Origin: a virus
Virus record (IMG/VR): IMGVR_UViG_3300036785_000557
Location: 1-56,583 of that record
DNA: 56,583 nucleotides
Reading direction: 5' to 3' (one strand)
Shown: piece after piece, positions 23,800-32,485 of the stretch
How positions within the stretch are numbered: position 1 is the first letter of the stretch
Layout of the letters: each line of letters begins with the position of its first letter
Translations under genes and position numbers: made by a program
The notes under the pieces: model-generated
Told to the model about the DNA's origin: nothing
Databases searched by the model: none
The model's input: only the letters and a program-made list of their open reading frames with translations

Positions 23800-24378
23800 C
23801 TAAATCCCCAATGCTTGACGGCAAGAATTGTGATCCTGGATGTGTAAAAATAGCCAGTGTTCCAGCTCACTCGGACTATCGAAATTCAACGACTCCTGAT
23901 CGCTCCCTGGCAAATTCAGGGCATTAAGCATGTCTTGATGGGTTTGCTGGTGCCATGTGAACCATTGGTCCAGAGCATTCTCCGGTATCGGATCAAGCGG
24001 ATAGACCGTGAGATTCTGATAATTTACCGTGGCCTGCGCAAAGGCGCCGCTGCCGCCACCGCCGATAATTGCCACAGCCGGGGCTGAGAAGTAACCGAGC
24101 CCCGGATTGATGATGCTGATTGTGATTTGACCCGATGCCGATAGGGCGGCCGTGGCGGTGGCTTGTGTGCCAGGAATGCCATTCGGCGCGCTGATTTGCA
24201 CCGTGGGCGCAGACGTATAACCCGTGCCCTGGGCCAGCACCGCGATGGATTTTACCACACTGCTCTGCCGCTTGATGGCATTGCGGATCTCATCATGGTC
24301 CACCTTGTTGGCAAGACTCCAGACCGCCCGTTCTTCAACGGTTCGCGGCACATTCCAGAGGTTTGCCGTGGTGACCAT
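23800..24378 (-). CDS. Virion protein carrying two GGxGY repeats (192 aa)
   Basis: Residues 1-40 and 125-192 look like one small helical protein (WFTWHQQTHQDMLNALNLPG; LEHWLFLHIQDHNSCRQALG). Between them lie two beta repeats (IAVLAQGTGYTSAPTVQISA; ISIINPGLGYFSAPAVAIIG) of the type found in three other virion proteins, as if inserted. Probably a tail-associated component. Confidence 0.6.
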   Translation of the reverse strand: MVTTANLWNVPRTVEERAVWSLANKVDHDEIRNAIKRQSSVVKSIAVLAQGTGYTSAPTVQISAPNGIPGTQATATAALSASGQITISIINPGLGYFSAPAVAIIGGGGSGAFAQATVNYQNLTVYPLDPIPENALDQWFTWHQQTHQDMLNALNLPGSDQESLNFDSPSELEHWLFLHIQDHNSCRQALGI

Positions 24379-24642
24379 TTACTTTTTCAACTTCCGAGAA
24401 ATGGGCAACGCGCTTGGGATCAGTGAGAACGGATCACCGTTATGCTCCGGCATGGGGTTATGACCCCAGCGATCCCCATCCGCCGATGGTTTCCAATGAT
24501 ATTCATGCCCATCACCGCCGCACACTTCATCTGCCTTGGGATAATAGGTGCCCGAGGGCGCATGAACGGCCAGACCGTCAGGATTTTCACCCTTGGCCAC
24601 CAAGCCCGGAAAGTCGATGTTTTTACCTGCTACATTTGCCAT
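24379..24642 (-). CDS. Hypothetical protein (87 aa)
   Basis: Starts MANVAGKNIDFPGLVAKGEN. Contains a His/Trp/Asp-rich middle (GGDGHEYHWKPSADGDRWGH). Encoded between the tail hub and the repeat protein; likely a small structural protein. Confidence 0.5.
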   Translation of the reverse strand: MANVAGKNIDFPGLVAKGENPDGLAVHAPSGTYYPKADEVCGGDGHEYHWKPSADGDRWGHNPMPEHNGDPFSLIPSALPISRKLKK

Positions 24643-24645
24643 AAC

Positions 24646-27201
24646 TTAGCTCCTTTGATTCGGTATTTCTTCGACTATCCCCGACACCTCAAGCCCAGGT
24701 GACCCCATTGCATGTGTCGAAAGCACATAGGACAATCCTAGATAGTTCAAAGTGATGTCCTCGGCGGTTGTTGAGAGCGTCAGCCCCAAGAACATACCCG
24801 CGCCGTCATTCAGACCATACGAAAATACGGGATACCCTATCGTGTACGCATTGGCCAAGGAAAAGGTCATTGGCTCACCATCGTTGAGCGGATAAGAGCC
24901 CGCTTCCGTGTCCAAACTCACAGTCATCGGGATAGGCGCACCGCGCGTCCCGAGGTTCTGCGCCGTTATCGTCGTGGTCCAGACCTGCTTCACGAGATAG
25001 GGCACGCCGGCCCCAAATAACTTGGTGGAAAGCGTGCTGGTGATGGCGCTGCTTGGCGTCTGGAACATCTGGTAGAGATGAGTGCCATCCGTGCCCCAGG
25101 CTGAAAGGTCCGAATTGATCTCCTGCGTGCCAATAAACGTCATTTTTGGCGATTGCGAGGCCACGCACCACCCCTGCTCATCCCACACGATCATTTTATT
25201 GGCCATAGTCAGGGTGACGGGGTTCTGCATGGTCAAAAGCAGCAAATAATACTTTCCTCCAAAAATGTTGGCAGCGGCCGATGACGGGCGCAGGCCACCG
25301 TTCACCGGGAAAACTGCGTTGGTGAACAGTGGGTCGAGATCCTTGGAGATTTTTGTCGCAGCGCCGCCATAGAGCGCGTACACGCCAAGCGCGTTGGCAA
25401 ACACGATGGCACGGCCAAAGTCCTGCACGCTGTCCCGCCATGGTGTGCCCACCTGCGGGTCGGTGTTCTGGTACTGGAATGTGGTGGTGGGCGGATTTCC
25501 GGCCGTATTCACGCCGGAGATGATGGCCACCGAAGAATCACCAAACGGGTAGAGATAACCGTTGCTCTGCCGCAAGTTGGTATAGGTCTGGCGCAGGAAA
25601 CGGTCGGATGAAACATAGATCAACCCACCATCCGAGGTGGCAAAATCACTGATCGAACCGGGTGCCGACACCAGGATTTTGTTGTTGTTGTTTTTTGATG
25701 GCGGTGAGTTTGGCGGCGTCCAAGGCGCTGCGATAAACACCCGCGATTGGAACGTCTCAATGGCGATGCCCGATACGCCGTAAGGCATGAGGCTGACAGT
25801 GGCCGAGGCAGAGCGGTTGATGGCCGATTCCACGATCACCGATGGCGCGGTAAAATAGCCGCTACCGGGGTTCGTGATCGTGACACTGCTAATCGAGGTC
25901 GGTGTTAGCGTGGCAATTGCCCCCGCGCCCGTGCCGCCACCGCCGGTTAGGGTGACGACTGGCGGGGCTGTATAGCCAGACCCGGCGTTGGTGATGGTGT
26001 ACGAGGCCACCGCGCCGTTGGCGATGGTGGCGGTCGCCGTGGCAGTCACGCCGCCCGCCTGTGGTGCTGCAATTGCCACGGTCGGGGCCGAGGTGTAGCC
26101 GGAACCCCCACCCCCCGCGATGCTGGATATGGACGTGGGGGCCAAATTGGCGGTCGCGGTCGCGTTTGTGCCGCCGCCGCCGGTTATGGTCAGCACGGGG
26201 GCCAGCGTATAGCCAGTGCCGCCATTTATGACGGATATGGACCCGATGGTGCCTGGATTCAGTTCGGCTGTTGCGGAGGCCCCAGATCCGCCGCCGCCGG
26301 TAAATGAGACAATTGGTGCCGAGACATAGCCACTGCCTGGATTAGTCAGGGTCACGCTGACGACTTGGCCGCCGGAGATGTTCGCCGTGCCCGAGGCCCC
26401 GGTGCCAATCAGCGCCGCGAAGTTGACGGCCGGCGGGCTGGTATAACCCGAGCCGCCACCCGTGATGACGATGGTGGAAACGCCGGTTGATTGCACATTG
26501 GCGGAAAGCAGCGCTTGGTTATCGGTGCCGCCGCCGGAAAACCCCAGCGTCACACTGTCATTGATCTGGTAGCCCAACCCTGGGTTTGCCACCGCGAGGC
26601 TCACCACTGAACCATTCACCACCTGCGGCACCAGCACGATGCCCGAGCCGGAGCCACCAATAACCTGGATATTTGGTGCGCCTGTATATCCGGTGCCGCC
26701 ATCCGTGATCGTCACGATGGGTGAGATGCCACCGGCTGTGTAAAGAATTGCGCCGTCCCAAACAAAATAAGCGTTCTGGTTGTGGTTGTTGCCAATGAGA
26801 AGATATTGACTGCCCCATTGCGCACAAGCCGGGAGACTTCCACCAGAAAGCATAAAAGTGCCGGGCGCGTTGCTGATAATGGTACTGGCACCTGTCACCG
26901 TGTTGATCTGAACAGCCGTGCCATCGTTGTAGAAAACGGCAACATAATTTGAGCCGTTGATATTGTAGAAGAAGAAAAACACTATGGTTTTTCCAATAGG
27001 TGCGGTCCAAAGCGGGGATGCCACATCCCATAGGGTGCGCAGATTTCCCTCGCCCACCAAAATCCAATTCTCGGAATAGAAGAATTGCTGATCGCGGATG
27101 GCGATACGGCTGGCGGACAGGTTCATGCCCGCGAAGGGGAACATCACCGCTTGCTGGAGGCCCGGTGGTAACCCTAGATCATCACCTTGTCTCCTGGCCA
27201 T
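24646..27201 (-). CDS. Tail hub / packaged-DNA stabilisation protein (P22 gp10-like) with a GGxGY repeat array (851 aa)
   Basis: N-terminal part LPPGLQQAVMFPFAGMNLSA, FYSENWILVGEGNLRTLWDV and KTIVFFFFYNINGSNYVAVF matches the gp10-type tail hub. The C-terminal part (RVFIAAPWTPPNSPPS..., SVAIISGVNTAG, YGGAATKISKDLDPLF) continues the beta-propeller-like hub. Residues about 160-455 are an inserted array of about eight repeats of some 35 residues (GGxGYTxxPxVxxxGGGGxGAxATA). Gp10 homologues are usually about 470-550 residues, so the array explains the excess. Confidence 0.75.
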   Translation of the reverse strand: MARRQGDDLGLPPGLQQAVMFPFAGMNLSASRIAIRDQQFFYSENWILVGEGNLRTLWDVASPLWTAPIGKTIVFFFFYNINGSNYVAVFYNDGTAVQINTVTGASTIISNAPGTFMLSGGSLPACAQWGSQYLLIGNNHNQNAYFVWDGAILYTAGGISPIVTITDGGTGYTGAPNIQVIGGSGSGIVLVPQVVNGSVVSLAVANPGLGYQINDSVTLGFSGGGTDNQALLSANVQSTGVSTIVITGGGSGYTSPPAVNFAALIGTGASGTANISGGQVVSVTLTNPGSGYVSAPIVSFTGGGGSGASATAELNPGTIGSISVINGGTGYTLAPVLTITGGGGTNATATANLAPTSISSIAGGGGSGYTSAPTVAIAAPQAGGVTATATATIANGAVASYTITNAGSGYTAPPVVTLTGGGGTGAGAIATLTPTSISSVTITNPGSGYFTAPSVIVESAINRSASATVSLMPYGVSGIAIETFQSRVFIAAPWTPPNSPPSKNNNNKILVSAPGSISDFATSDGGLIYVSSDRFLRQTYTNLRQSNGYLYPFGDSSVAIISGVNTAGNPPTTTFQYQNTDPQVGTPWRDSVQDFGRAIVFANALGVYALYGGAATKISKDLDPLFTNAVFPVNGGLRPSSAAANIFGGKYYLLLLTMQNPVTLTMANKMIVWDEQGWCVASQSPKMTFIGTQEINSDLSAWGTDGTHLYQMFQTPSSAITSTLSTKLFGAGVPYLVKQVWTTTITAQNLGTRGAPIPMTVSLDTEAGSYPLNDGEPMTFSLANAYTIGYPVFSYGLNDGAGMFLGLTLSTTAEDITLNYLGLSYVLSTHAMGSPGLEVSGIVEEIPNQRS

Positions 27202-27204
27202 GGA

Positions 27205-27867
27205 TCATGGCCCCCCAGCCGGCGTTTTTGCTGTTGCATTCAGCTTCGCTTGCAGCCCGGAAAGCGTTGGCGTGCTGCGGGCGAGAGCGCGCATGTTGGG
27301 GAGCGAGTCATTCCAGATCACTTGCCCGCCCGGTGCCACCAGCTCGTTTTTGTCATTCCAATCTGGCGCGGTTGCCGGGTTTGCATACTGCGATTGCTTA
27401 GAGAAAGTCAGATCGTATGGCGTTTTCCAGGTATCAGGATAGTGCATCTGCCCATCATTTGGATCTACCGCGCCCTTGGCGCGCGGATCGCCGGATTGCA
27501 GCGCCTTCCAGAAGCCGCGCATGTCATAATCAGGCTGTGCCTGGGTTGGATCAAACGGCACCTTATTATCAGCCACCCATGTTCTGAATTTCTGTTCTTC
27601 CTGCGGCTGGAGCTGGGTTTGGTAATTGCTTGCACCGGGCTTCACCCATGCCTGATTGCGCGCGTAAATTTGCTGCGGCGTGTATTCTCCGCCTTCACTC
27701 CCATAATAGGGCTGTGCTTGCGCCTGGGGCTGCGGTACGGGAGTCGCGGCGGCTGGCGTACCCGTCATCTCTCTGTGAGCCTGCAAGAGTTGCGGCAGTA
27801 AAGCCACGGCCGGATCTTTCGGTGTGTTGACGAGATACGTCAGGAGACTGGTGAGGTGGTCGCTCAT
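27205..27867 (-). CDS. Conserved phage structural protein (220 aa)
   Basis: ATG 27867 overlaps the upstream TGA (TGATG). The core YDMRGFWKALQSGDPRAKGA then MHYPDTWKTPYDLTFSKQSQ, followed by Gly/Trp-containing strands, is a module I recognise from many tailed phages, where it accompanies tail or connector genes. The N-terminal part is Pro/Gln-rich. Confidence 0.65.
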   Translation of the reverse strand: MSDHLTSLLTYLVNTPKDPAVALLPQLLQAHREMTGTPAAATPVPQPQAQAQPYYGSEGGEYTPQQIYARNQAWVKPGASNYQTQLQPQEEQKFRTWVADNKVPFDPTQAQPDYDMRGFWKALQSGDPRAKGAVDPNDGQMHYPDTWKTPYDLTFSKQSQYANPATAPDWNDKNELVAPGGQVIWNDSLPNMRALARSTPTLSGLQAKLNATAKTPAGGP

Positions 27868-28613
27868 CAGTACGCGTACCATTGGGCCACGCGGCCATGG
27901 TCGGTCGCAGAGCGCCCACGGCGCAGGGTGGTCATGAACAGATCCAGATACATCTCCGCGAGCTGCGGCCTCATCGTGGAGAGGTAGGAGAGATATGCCG
28001 AGTAATATTTTACAGCGTTCTCAAATGGGTGCGGGATCGCATCATAATCTGAGTCCGACACAAGCGGCGATGGCGAGCAACTGCACTGCCATTCCATCTC
28101 CTCGACCGTGCTGGGCACTGGCCACAACCAAACATTGGCGTTCGCGCCATCGCCGTCCGTCGCCCATTTCAGCGGGAAACTCGACACCAAATAATTGTAC
28201 GAGCGCGCATGGGCCTGAAGATCTTCCCACGGCATATATTCCATCGCCGGCCGCATGGAGCCCCAGGAAATCGCCATCGAGGTCACATCAAGCACATGGT
28301 CAATCCCGGCGTTTGCATTCTGGATCTGCGCCAGCGCCATCGAAAATGGGTATTTTTCCTGGTTGATGATGGTCTGAAACGGCGTGACCGGCGCGGACCC
28401 TGGCGTGCCGCCGCCCGGCACCATGATACCCGCCTGCGCAGCGTTTCCGAACGGCGAAAGGCCGGTGGCCAGGAGACTGATACAGCCGGTTTGGTAAGCC
28501 ACCTGCCGCCGCCCCTCATTGATCCAGCGGGTGAGCTGCGGAACGGAAATCAGCAAGCCCAAATTGTCGTGCAGGAGCGTCTGTGAATCATTGATATACC
28601 AGGAAAGCTGCAC
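27867..28613 (-). CDS. Head-tail adaptor protein (248 aa)
   Basis: Begins LSWYINDSQTLLHDNLGLLI then LTRWINEGRRQVAYQTGCIS, the helical start of phage adaptor/connector proteins. The end RPQLAEMYLDLFMTTLRRGR and position between capsid and tail hub support a P22 gp4-like role joining portal and hub. The first gene after a terminator, so it may have its own promoter or depend on read-through. Confidence 0.65.
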   Translation of the reverse strand: MQLSWYINDSQTLLHDNLGLLISVPQLTRWINEGRRQVAYQTGCISLLATGLSPFGNAAQAGIMVPGGGTPGSAPVTPFQTIINQEKYPFSMALAQIQNANAGIDHVLDVTSMAISWGSMRPAMEYMPWEDLQAHARSYNYLVSSFPLKWATDGDGANANVWLWPVPSTVEEMEWQCSCSPSPLVSDSDYDAIPHPFENAVKYYSAYLSYLSTMRPQLAEMYLDLFMTTLRRGRSATDHGRVAQWYAY

Positions 28614-28637
28614 GGCGCTGACCTCCTACGACTCTCC

Positions 28638-28676
28638 AAAATAAAACCCGGCGCCCGATAGTCTGAGCGCCGGGCT
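28638..28676 (-). terminator. Intrinsic terminator inside the late operon
   Basis: On the minus strand CCCGGCGC (28674-28667) pairs with GCGCCGGG (28654-28647) around a 12-nt loop and is followed by TTTTATTTT. An 8-bp GC-rich stem with a U tract is a strong rho-independent terminator. It lies between the post-capsid gene and the adaptor, so it would set high capsid and lower tail expression. Confidence 0.85.
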
Positions 28677-28695
28677 ATGTGGTTTCAAAGACCGC

Positions 28696-29772
28696 TTACT
28701 GCGGGTTCAGATAGTTCGTGTCTGTGACGCCGCCCATCGTGAGCGTCACCACGGCGGCGGTGGTTACGATGCCATTGCCACCAAGGATTTGAATTGTCCC
28801 AGCCGTGGGCACGGCCTCGTATGACCCGCCATCGAGGACATTGCCACCGACCAAAATCCCGCCCGCCGCCGATGTGGGCGCCACGATTTGTGATAGGCGC
28901 GGCCGTGGAAAACCTACCTGCGAGGACGGATTGATATAGGCCGACACGCCAGCGGTAAGCAGCGGTGCTGCCGAGATCGTTACCGCGCCAGCGGCGGCCG
29001 TATAACCCGCGCCTGCCGTGGTGACGGCGTAGCCGGTAACCGCGTCATTCATGATCGCGGTTGCGGCAGCGCCCGTGCCCCCGCCACCCGAGATCGTGAG
29101 AACGGGAACAGCGCCGCCTGCGGTCGGCGTGCCATGGTTATTACAAAGAACCGCCGTGACGGTGCCAAGCCCGGTCAGGCTGGCCACGGCAATGGCATTC
29201 GCGCCCGTGCTATCGCGCGGATCGTTAATCAGCGTCACCTGCGGCGGGAAGGTATAGCCCGCCCCCTGGTCAATGAGGGTGATGGCGGTGACCGCACCAG
29301 CGGTGATCGTCGCAAAGGCCGTTGCCTGGACGCCGGGCGACGGCGGGGCCTGGATCACCACTTCCGGTGGGAATTGGTAATTTGAACCGCCTGAAGGCAG
29401 AGCGATGGTGCTTACCACCTGCCCGAGAATGGCCGTCCATGTTGAGTTACCGGCCGAGGCAACGACAAGCGGCGGCGTGGTGTAGCCCGTGCCTGCGGCG
29501 GTCAGAAGCGCCGCGACGGCGCAGCCGGACGTGTTGGCAAGCCGGGTGTTCACGCCATCGCAATACCAGAAGGCATTGGCATTCGGCGTGGAGGTCGGCC
29601 GCCAGATGTTGCCGATGAAGTCAAAAGATTGGATGTTGGTATATTTGCCAAGGATGGCACGATACCAGTTCGCGGGCGGCAACCAAGCCTGACCAGCTTC
29701 CAAAGCCACCAGATTCGAGCCGAGCGTGCCGAGGTTATTTGCAACCCCAGGACCACCAAAACGAGTAGGCAT
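28696..29772 (-). CDS. Virion protein with GGxGY-type repeats (358 aa)
   Basis: After an N-terminal part (MPTRFGGPGVANNLGTLGSN) most of residues 75-290 are beta repeats (LTAAGTGYTTPPLVVASAGN; ITLIDQGAGYTFPPQVTLIN; GGGGTGAAATAIMND). Immediately downstream of the major capsid protein and before the terminator, so possibly a capsid decoration or head fibre protein. Exact role unknown. Confidence 0.6.
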   Translation of the reverse strand: MPTRFGGPGVANNLGTLGSNLVALEAGQAWLPPANWYRAILGKYTNIQSFDFIGNIWRPTSTPNANAFWYCDGVNTRLANTSGCAVAALLTAAGTGYTTPPLVVASAGNSTWTAILGQVVSTIALPSGGSNYQFPPEVVIQAPPSPGVQATAFATITAGAVTAITLIDQGAGYTFPPQVTLINDPRDSTGANAIAVASLTGLGTVTAVLCNNHGTPTAGGAVPVLTISGGGGTGAAATAIMNDAVTGYAVTTAGAGYTAAAGAVTISAAPLLTAGVSAYINPSSQVGFPRPRLSQIVAPTSAAGGILVGGNVLDGGSYEAVPTAGTIQILGGNGIVTTAAVVTLTMGGVTDTNYLNPQ

Positions 29773-29789
29773 TTACTGCGTCTTTCCTG

Positions 29790-30854
29790 TTACAGAACAG
29801 CCGGAGGCCCGGCGACATTCGGCCATGCCGGCGCGGCAAGGCCCGTGATGTGCGCGCCAGATGAAGGCTTGGCGCAAACCAGATTAAGCGCGGTGAGCAA
29901 CACGCCGATGGAGGCGAGCTGGCCGAGCGGGATCAGAGATTCAAAGCCGGTGAAGATGAAGGGCGCGGCTTCAGACACGTACATGGCGAGGTAGCGCGAA
30001 TTGATCGCGTACATCTCACCGCGCGGGCACCACGGATCTGGGAAGATCGGCGTGTTCAACACCTGGATGGCGCGGAAGCCGGAATTCACCACATCGCCCT
30101 TGCCATAGCGCGAGCGCGGGTTGGTCATGAATTGCTCCAGACCCATGAAATCAGTCATGAGTGTGGCCCAATCGGCGGGGTTCATCACCGCAAAATCGGC
30201 ATCCTCGCCGCCGGCCCCGGTCATCACGCGCGTCAGGGTGATGGCCATGCCACCACGGGACGCCACCTGCCCGACACCGCCGGAATTCGGATAATACTGG
30301 CCCTGCCAGAAGGCGTTGGTTTTGGCGATGCCGCCGTAAGAGGCAACATTGGTGCCGTTATCGTAGGCCCCGAGGAGCGAATCCAGCGCATTCGGATTGT
30401 TGGTGTTGTTGGTATAGAGCGCCTGCGCCAACGCCTGTTTGATGACGATTGCCGCGTCCGCCGTCACCGCGCGGAGTTTCGGAATAATCACCTCGGAGGA
30501 TTGTACGATGGCTTCCAGGTTGAAGAAGCCAATCGGCACCATGCCGATTTTGAGGTTGAAGGTCGCATTTTGAATAGCGGCCTGATCCTCGGGCATCGGG
30601 AAGTCGCCCGCGAAGCTACCCCAGTTGAAGGAGGTGAAGGACGATCCCTGCGTGGGGATGGTGATCTGCGACACACCACCGCGCGCGGCTTGCGCATTGG
30701 CGAGGAGCAAGGAGAGCAACGGATGGCTCTGGTAGATCTGGACAAACAACGAAGGAACAACGGCGCGGCGCGTGATGTTCTGGAGTTGCTGACCTAGTGC
30801 CCCAGTTGGGGTAAGGCCGCCAGACAGGCCAGCCGTAAAGGTGGTTTGGGACAC
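29790..30854 (-). CDS. Major capsid protein (354 aa)
   Basis: Position after the scaffold-like gene, length and sequence fit a capsid protein: LGQQLQNITRRAVVPSLFVQ, LEAIVQSSEVIIPKLRAV, YDNGTNVASYGGIAKTNAFW, FMGLEQFMTNPRSRYGKGD and a beta-rich end with FPDPWCPRGEMYAINSRYLA. Presumably HK97-fold, although no motif proves the fold. It would form the icosahedral shell together with the portal. Confidence 0.8.
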   Translation of the reverse strand: MSQTTFTAGLSGGLTPTGALGQQLQNITRRAVVPSLFVQIYQSHPLLSLLLANAQAARGGVSQITIPTQGSSFTSFNWGSFAGDFPMPEDQAAIQNATFNLKIGMVPIGFFNLEAIVQSSEVIIPKLRAVTADAAIVIKQALAQALYTNNTNNPNALDSLLGAYDNGTNVASYGGIAKTNAFWQGQYYPNSGGVGQVASRGGMAITLTRVMTGAGGEDADFAVMNPADWATLMTDFMGLEQFMTNPRSRYGKGDVVNSGFRAIQVLNTPIFPDPWCPRGEMYAINSRYLAMYVSEAAPFIFTGFESLIPLGQLASIGVLLTALNLVCAKPSSGAHITGLAAPAWPNVAGPPAVL

Positions 30855-30888
30855 GTTACTCTCCTCTAGCCTCTAAGCGAACGTCGCG

Positions 30889-31485
30889 TTACGCGGCGTC
30901 TTCATTCATAATTTGGGCAGTCATCTTGTCCTGCCACGCGACTGGATCTCGATGCAGTTCCGCAATACTCTCGTCCGAACCGCTGGTGTCGCCAGTGCCA
31001 AACAGATTCATTTTCTGCGGCAGATATCCGTTGCCTTTGAGCGGCGCGGGCGGCTTCGGAAGCGTTTCGATGAAGGCTGGTGCTGCCAACGCAGGATCGG
31101 CGGTGCCCTTCTCCGTCATGAAGGCGATGAATTTTTCCTTGGTCTCGCCTGTGAAGCCGCGTGCGGTTGCGATGCGATCAACGTCCGCCTGCAAACCGCC
31201 AAGCGCCTTCTCATTTTGCGAGGCAAGCTGTTGCGCGTCGTAGGTTTCCTGAAGTTTTTTCAGGGCGGCGCGTGTTTCCTCCAACTCGGACTTCATCGGC
31301 GCAAGAAGCTTCTCGCCTTGGTCGATGACGGGGAAGTTGAGTTTTGGATCAAGCTTCTTCAGGCGGCGCTGGATGTCGAGACCATCCTCGCCGGACGTGA
31401 GCTTGTCCAATAACGAATAGGCAGTGCGCAGAGCGGCCAGTTCGGACGCGGGAATCTGCTCAATCTCATCTGGTTTCCCGGCCAT
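30889..31485 (-). CDS. Capsid scaffold-like protein (198 aa)
   Basis: Acidic and helical, with a predicted coiled coil around residues 65-105 (LEETRAALKKLQETYDAQQL). The C-terminal part contains helices ending QDKMTAQIMNEDAA. Directly upstream of the capsid gene. These are the usual marks of a phage scaffold; no protease motif is visible. Confidence 0.65.
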   Translation of the reverse strand: MAGKPDEIEQIPASELAALRTAYSLLDKLTSGEDGLDIQRRLKKLDPKLNFPVIDQGEKLLAPMKSELEETRAALKKLQETYDAQQLASQNEKALGGLQADVDRIATARGFTGETKEKFIAFMTEKGTADPALAAPAFIETLPKPPAPLKGNGYLPQKMNLFGTGDTSGSDESIAELHRDPVAWQDKMTAQIMNEDAA

Positions 31486-31487
31486 GA

Positions 31488-31667
31488 TTATGTACCGTTC
31501 GTGGAGTTACCGACATGCGGAATCGCCATGCCGGTATTACGCGTGCCGTTCGGCATTCCTGCCGGTGTCGCGCCAATAGCGGTGGTGTCGAATGGCACCA
31601 CCTTCTGAATCGGTTCCTTGCCCTCGGCAGGAACGGTGTTGACGTATGGGCCTGGACCTTTAGCCAT
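31488..31667 (-). CDS. Small hypothetical structural-region protein (59 aa)
   Basis: Starts MAKGPGPYVNTVPAEGKEPI with GAGGAG upstream, ends 2 bp before the scaffold start. Gly/Pro/Asn-rich, probably extended or disordered. Not similar to anything I recognise. Confidence 0.6.
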   Translation of the reverse strand: MAKGPGPYVNTVPAEGKEPIQKVVPFDTTAIGATPAGMPNGTRNTGMAIPHVGNSTNGT

Positions 31668-31682
31668 CTTCAGACTCCTCGA

Positions 31683-32201
31683 TTAAGCCGCTTCTTGATC
31701 TGGACCGGGGCCGCCACCGGGCGGTCCTGGCGGTGGCGCCGCTGGCGGCGGCGGTGTCATTGCCGGCGGCGCATTCGGTGGCGCTTGCGCCATCTGCGCG
31801 AGCTGCGCGTGCGGTTGCTGTTGGGCTACCTGCTGGGCGGCCATGCGAAGCTGCTGGATCTGCTGTTGATCGGCGCCCACACCCGTATCTGGAATGTGCT
31901 TGGCGAGCTGACCAACTGTCTTTAGCAGATCGTTATGAAAATCTGATCCCATCGGGATGGCGGGCAACGCGGTCTGGATCAGCAATAACGCTGTTCGGAC
32001 CTTTGCAATGGCCGCCAATGTGTTTCCGGGATTGCCTTGCGGGCCTGCTACTCCACCCGTGCCGGGTGGCGCGGCCATCATGCTTGGCGGTAAGGGGGCC
32101 GGGCCAGCCGGACCCCCTGGACCTGGACCGGCAGGGACTCCACCACCACTCCGCATGAGCGCGGCGAGTTGCGGGGGGACTTGGCCCTGCGCGGCTGACA
32201 T
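31683..32201 (-). CDS. Pro/Gln/Ala-rich structural-region protein (172 aa)
   Basis: Central helical part (KVRTALLLIQTALPAIPMGS, LLKTVGQLAKHIPD) flanked by Gly/Pro-rich ends and a QQQ-rich helix. Similar proteins lie between portal and scaffold in podovirus-like phages. Its ATG overlaps the stop of the 12-codon mini-gene (TAATG). Confidence 0.6.
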   Translation of the reverse strand: MSAAQGQVPPQLAALMRSGGGVPAGPGPGGPAGPAPLPPSMMAAPPGTGGVAGPQGNPGNTLAAIAKVRTALLLIQTALPAIPMGSDFHNDLLKTVGQLAKHIPDTGVGADQQQIQQLRMAAQQVAQQQPHAQLAQMAQAPPNAPPAMTPPPPAAPPPGPPGGGPGPDQEAA

Positions 32202-32239
32202 TACTTGCGGCCCTTACGGTGCCCTTTGCGACGTGCCAT
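32201..32239 (-). CDS. Mini-gene 1: basic 12-residue peptide MARRKGHRKGRK
   Basis: ATG at 32239 follows GAGGAGG with ideal 5-base spacing; the TAA overlaps the next ATG (TAATG). A second mini-gene 55 bp upstream encodes MKRKGHRKGRK. In the nine shared codons (RKGHRKGRK) the two copies differ at five positions, all synonymous third bases, which indicates selection on the peptide. Eight of 12 residues are Lys, Arg or His; it could bind DNA, RNA or an acidic protein during packaging. No known family. Confidence 0.72.
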   Translation of the reverse strand: MARRKGHRKGRK

Positions 32240-32294
32240 CGAATCCTCCTCGGATTAAATTATTGCGGGAAAGGCGAAACAGTCTCAGGGACCG

Positions 32295-32330
32295 TTACTT
32301 ACGGCCCTTGCGGTGACCCTTACGTTTCAT
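32295..32330 (-). CDS. Mini-gene 2: basic 11-residue peptide MKRKGHRKGRK
   Basis: ATG at 32330 is preceded by GGAG at a spacing of 7. Same C-terminal nine residues as mini-gene 1, encoded with different synonymous codons. It is the first open frame after the portal stop, separated from it by 155 noncoding bases that hold a near-palindrome (32442-32460) and a weak TTGACT promoter element. Confidence 0.65.
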   Translation of the reverse strand: MKRKGHRKGRK

Positions 32331-32485
32331 GACACAGCTCCACTTGGGTTGTGGGGAGTCCGGGCAACCCGGTCCCTTTGTGTTTCGCCCATATCGGCGT
32401 CCGAGACTCGTATTCCCAAATCGGCAAAAAAGTCAATTAAATTGGAATATTATTCTCCAACATGACTCTCATCGCAATTATTTTT

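Noticed and set aside
24646-27201. CRISPR-like or satellite repeat in the Gly-rich region
   Set aside because: The periodicity is at protein level, in frame, with varied DNA; no uniform spacers or direct DNA repeats.
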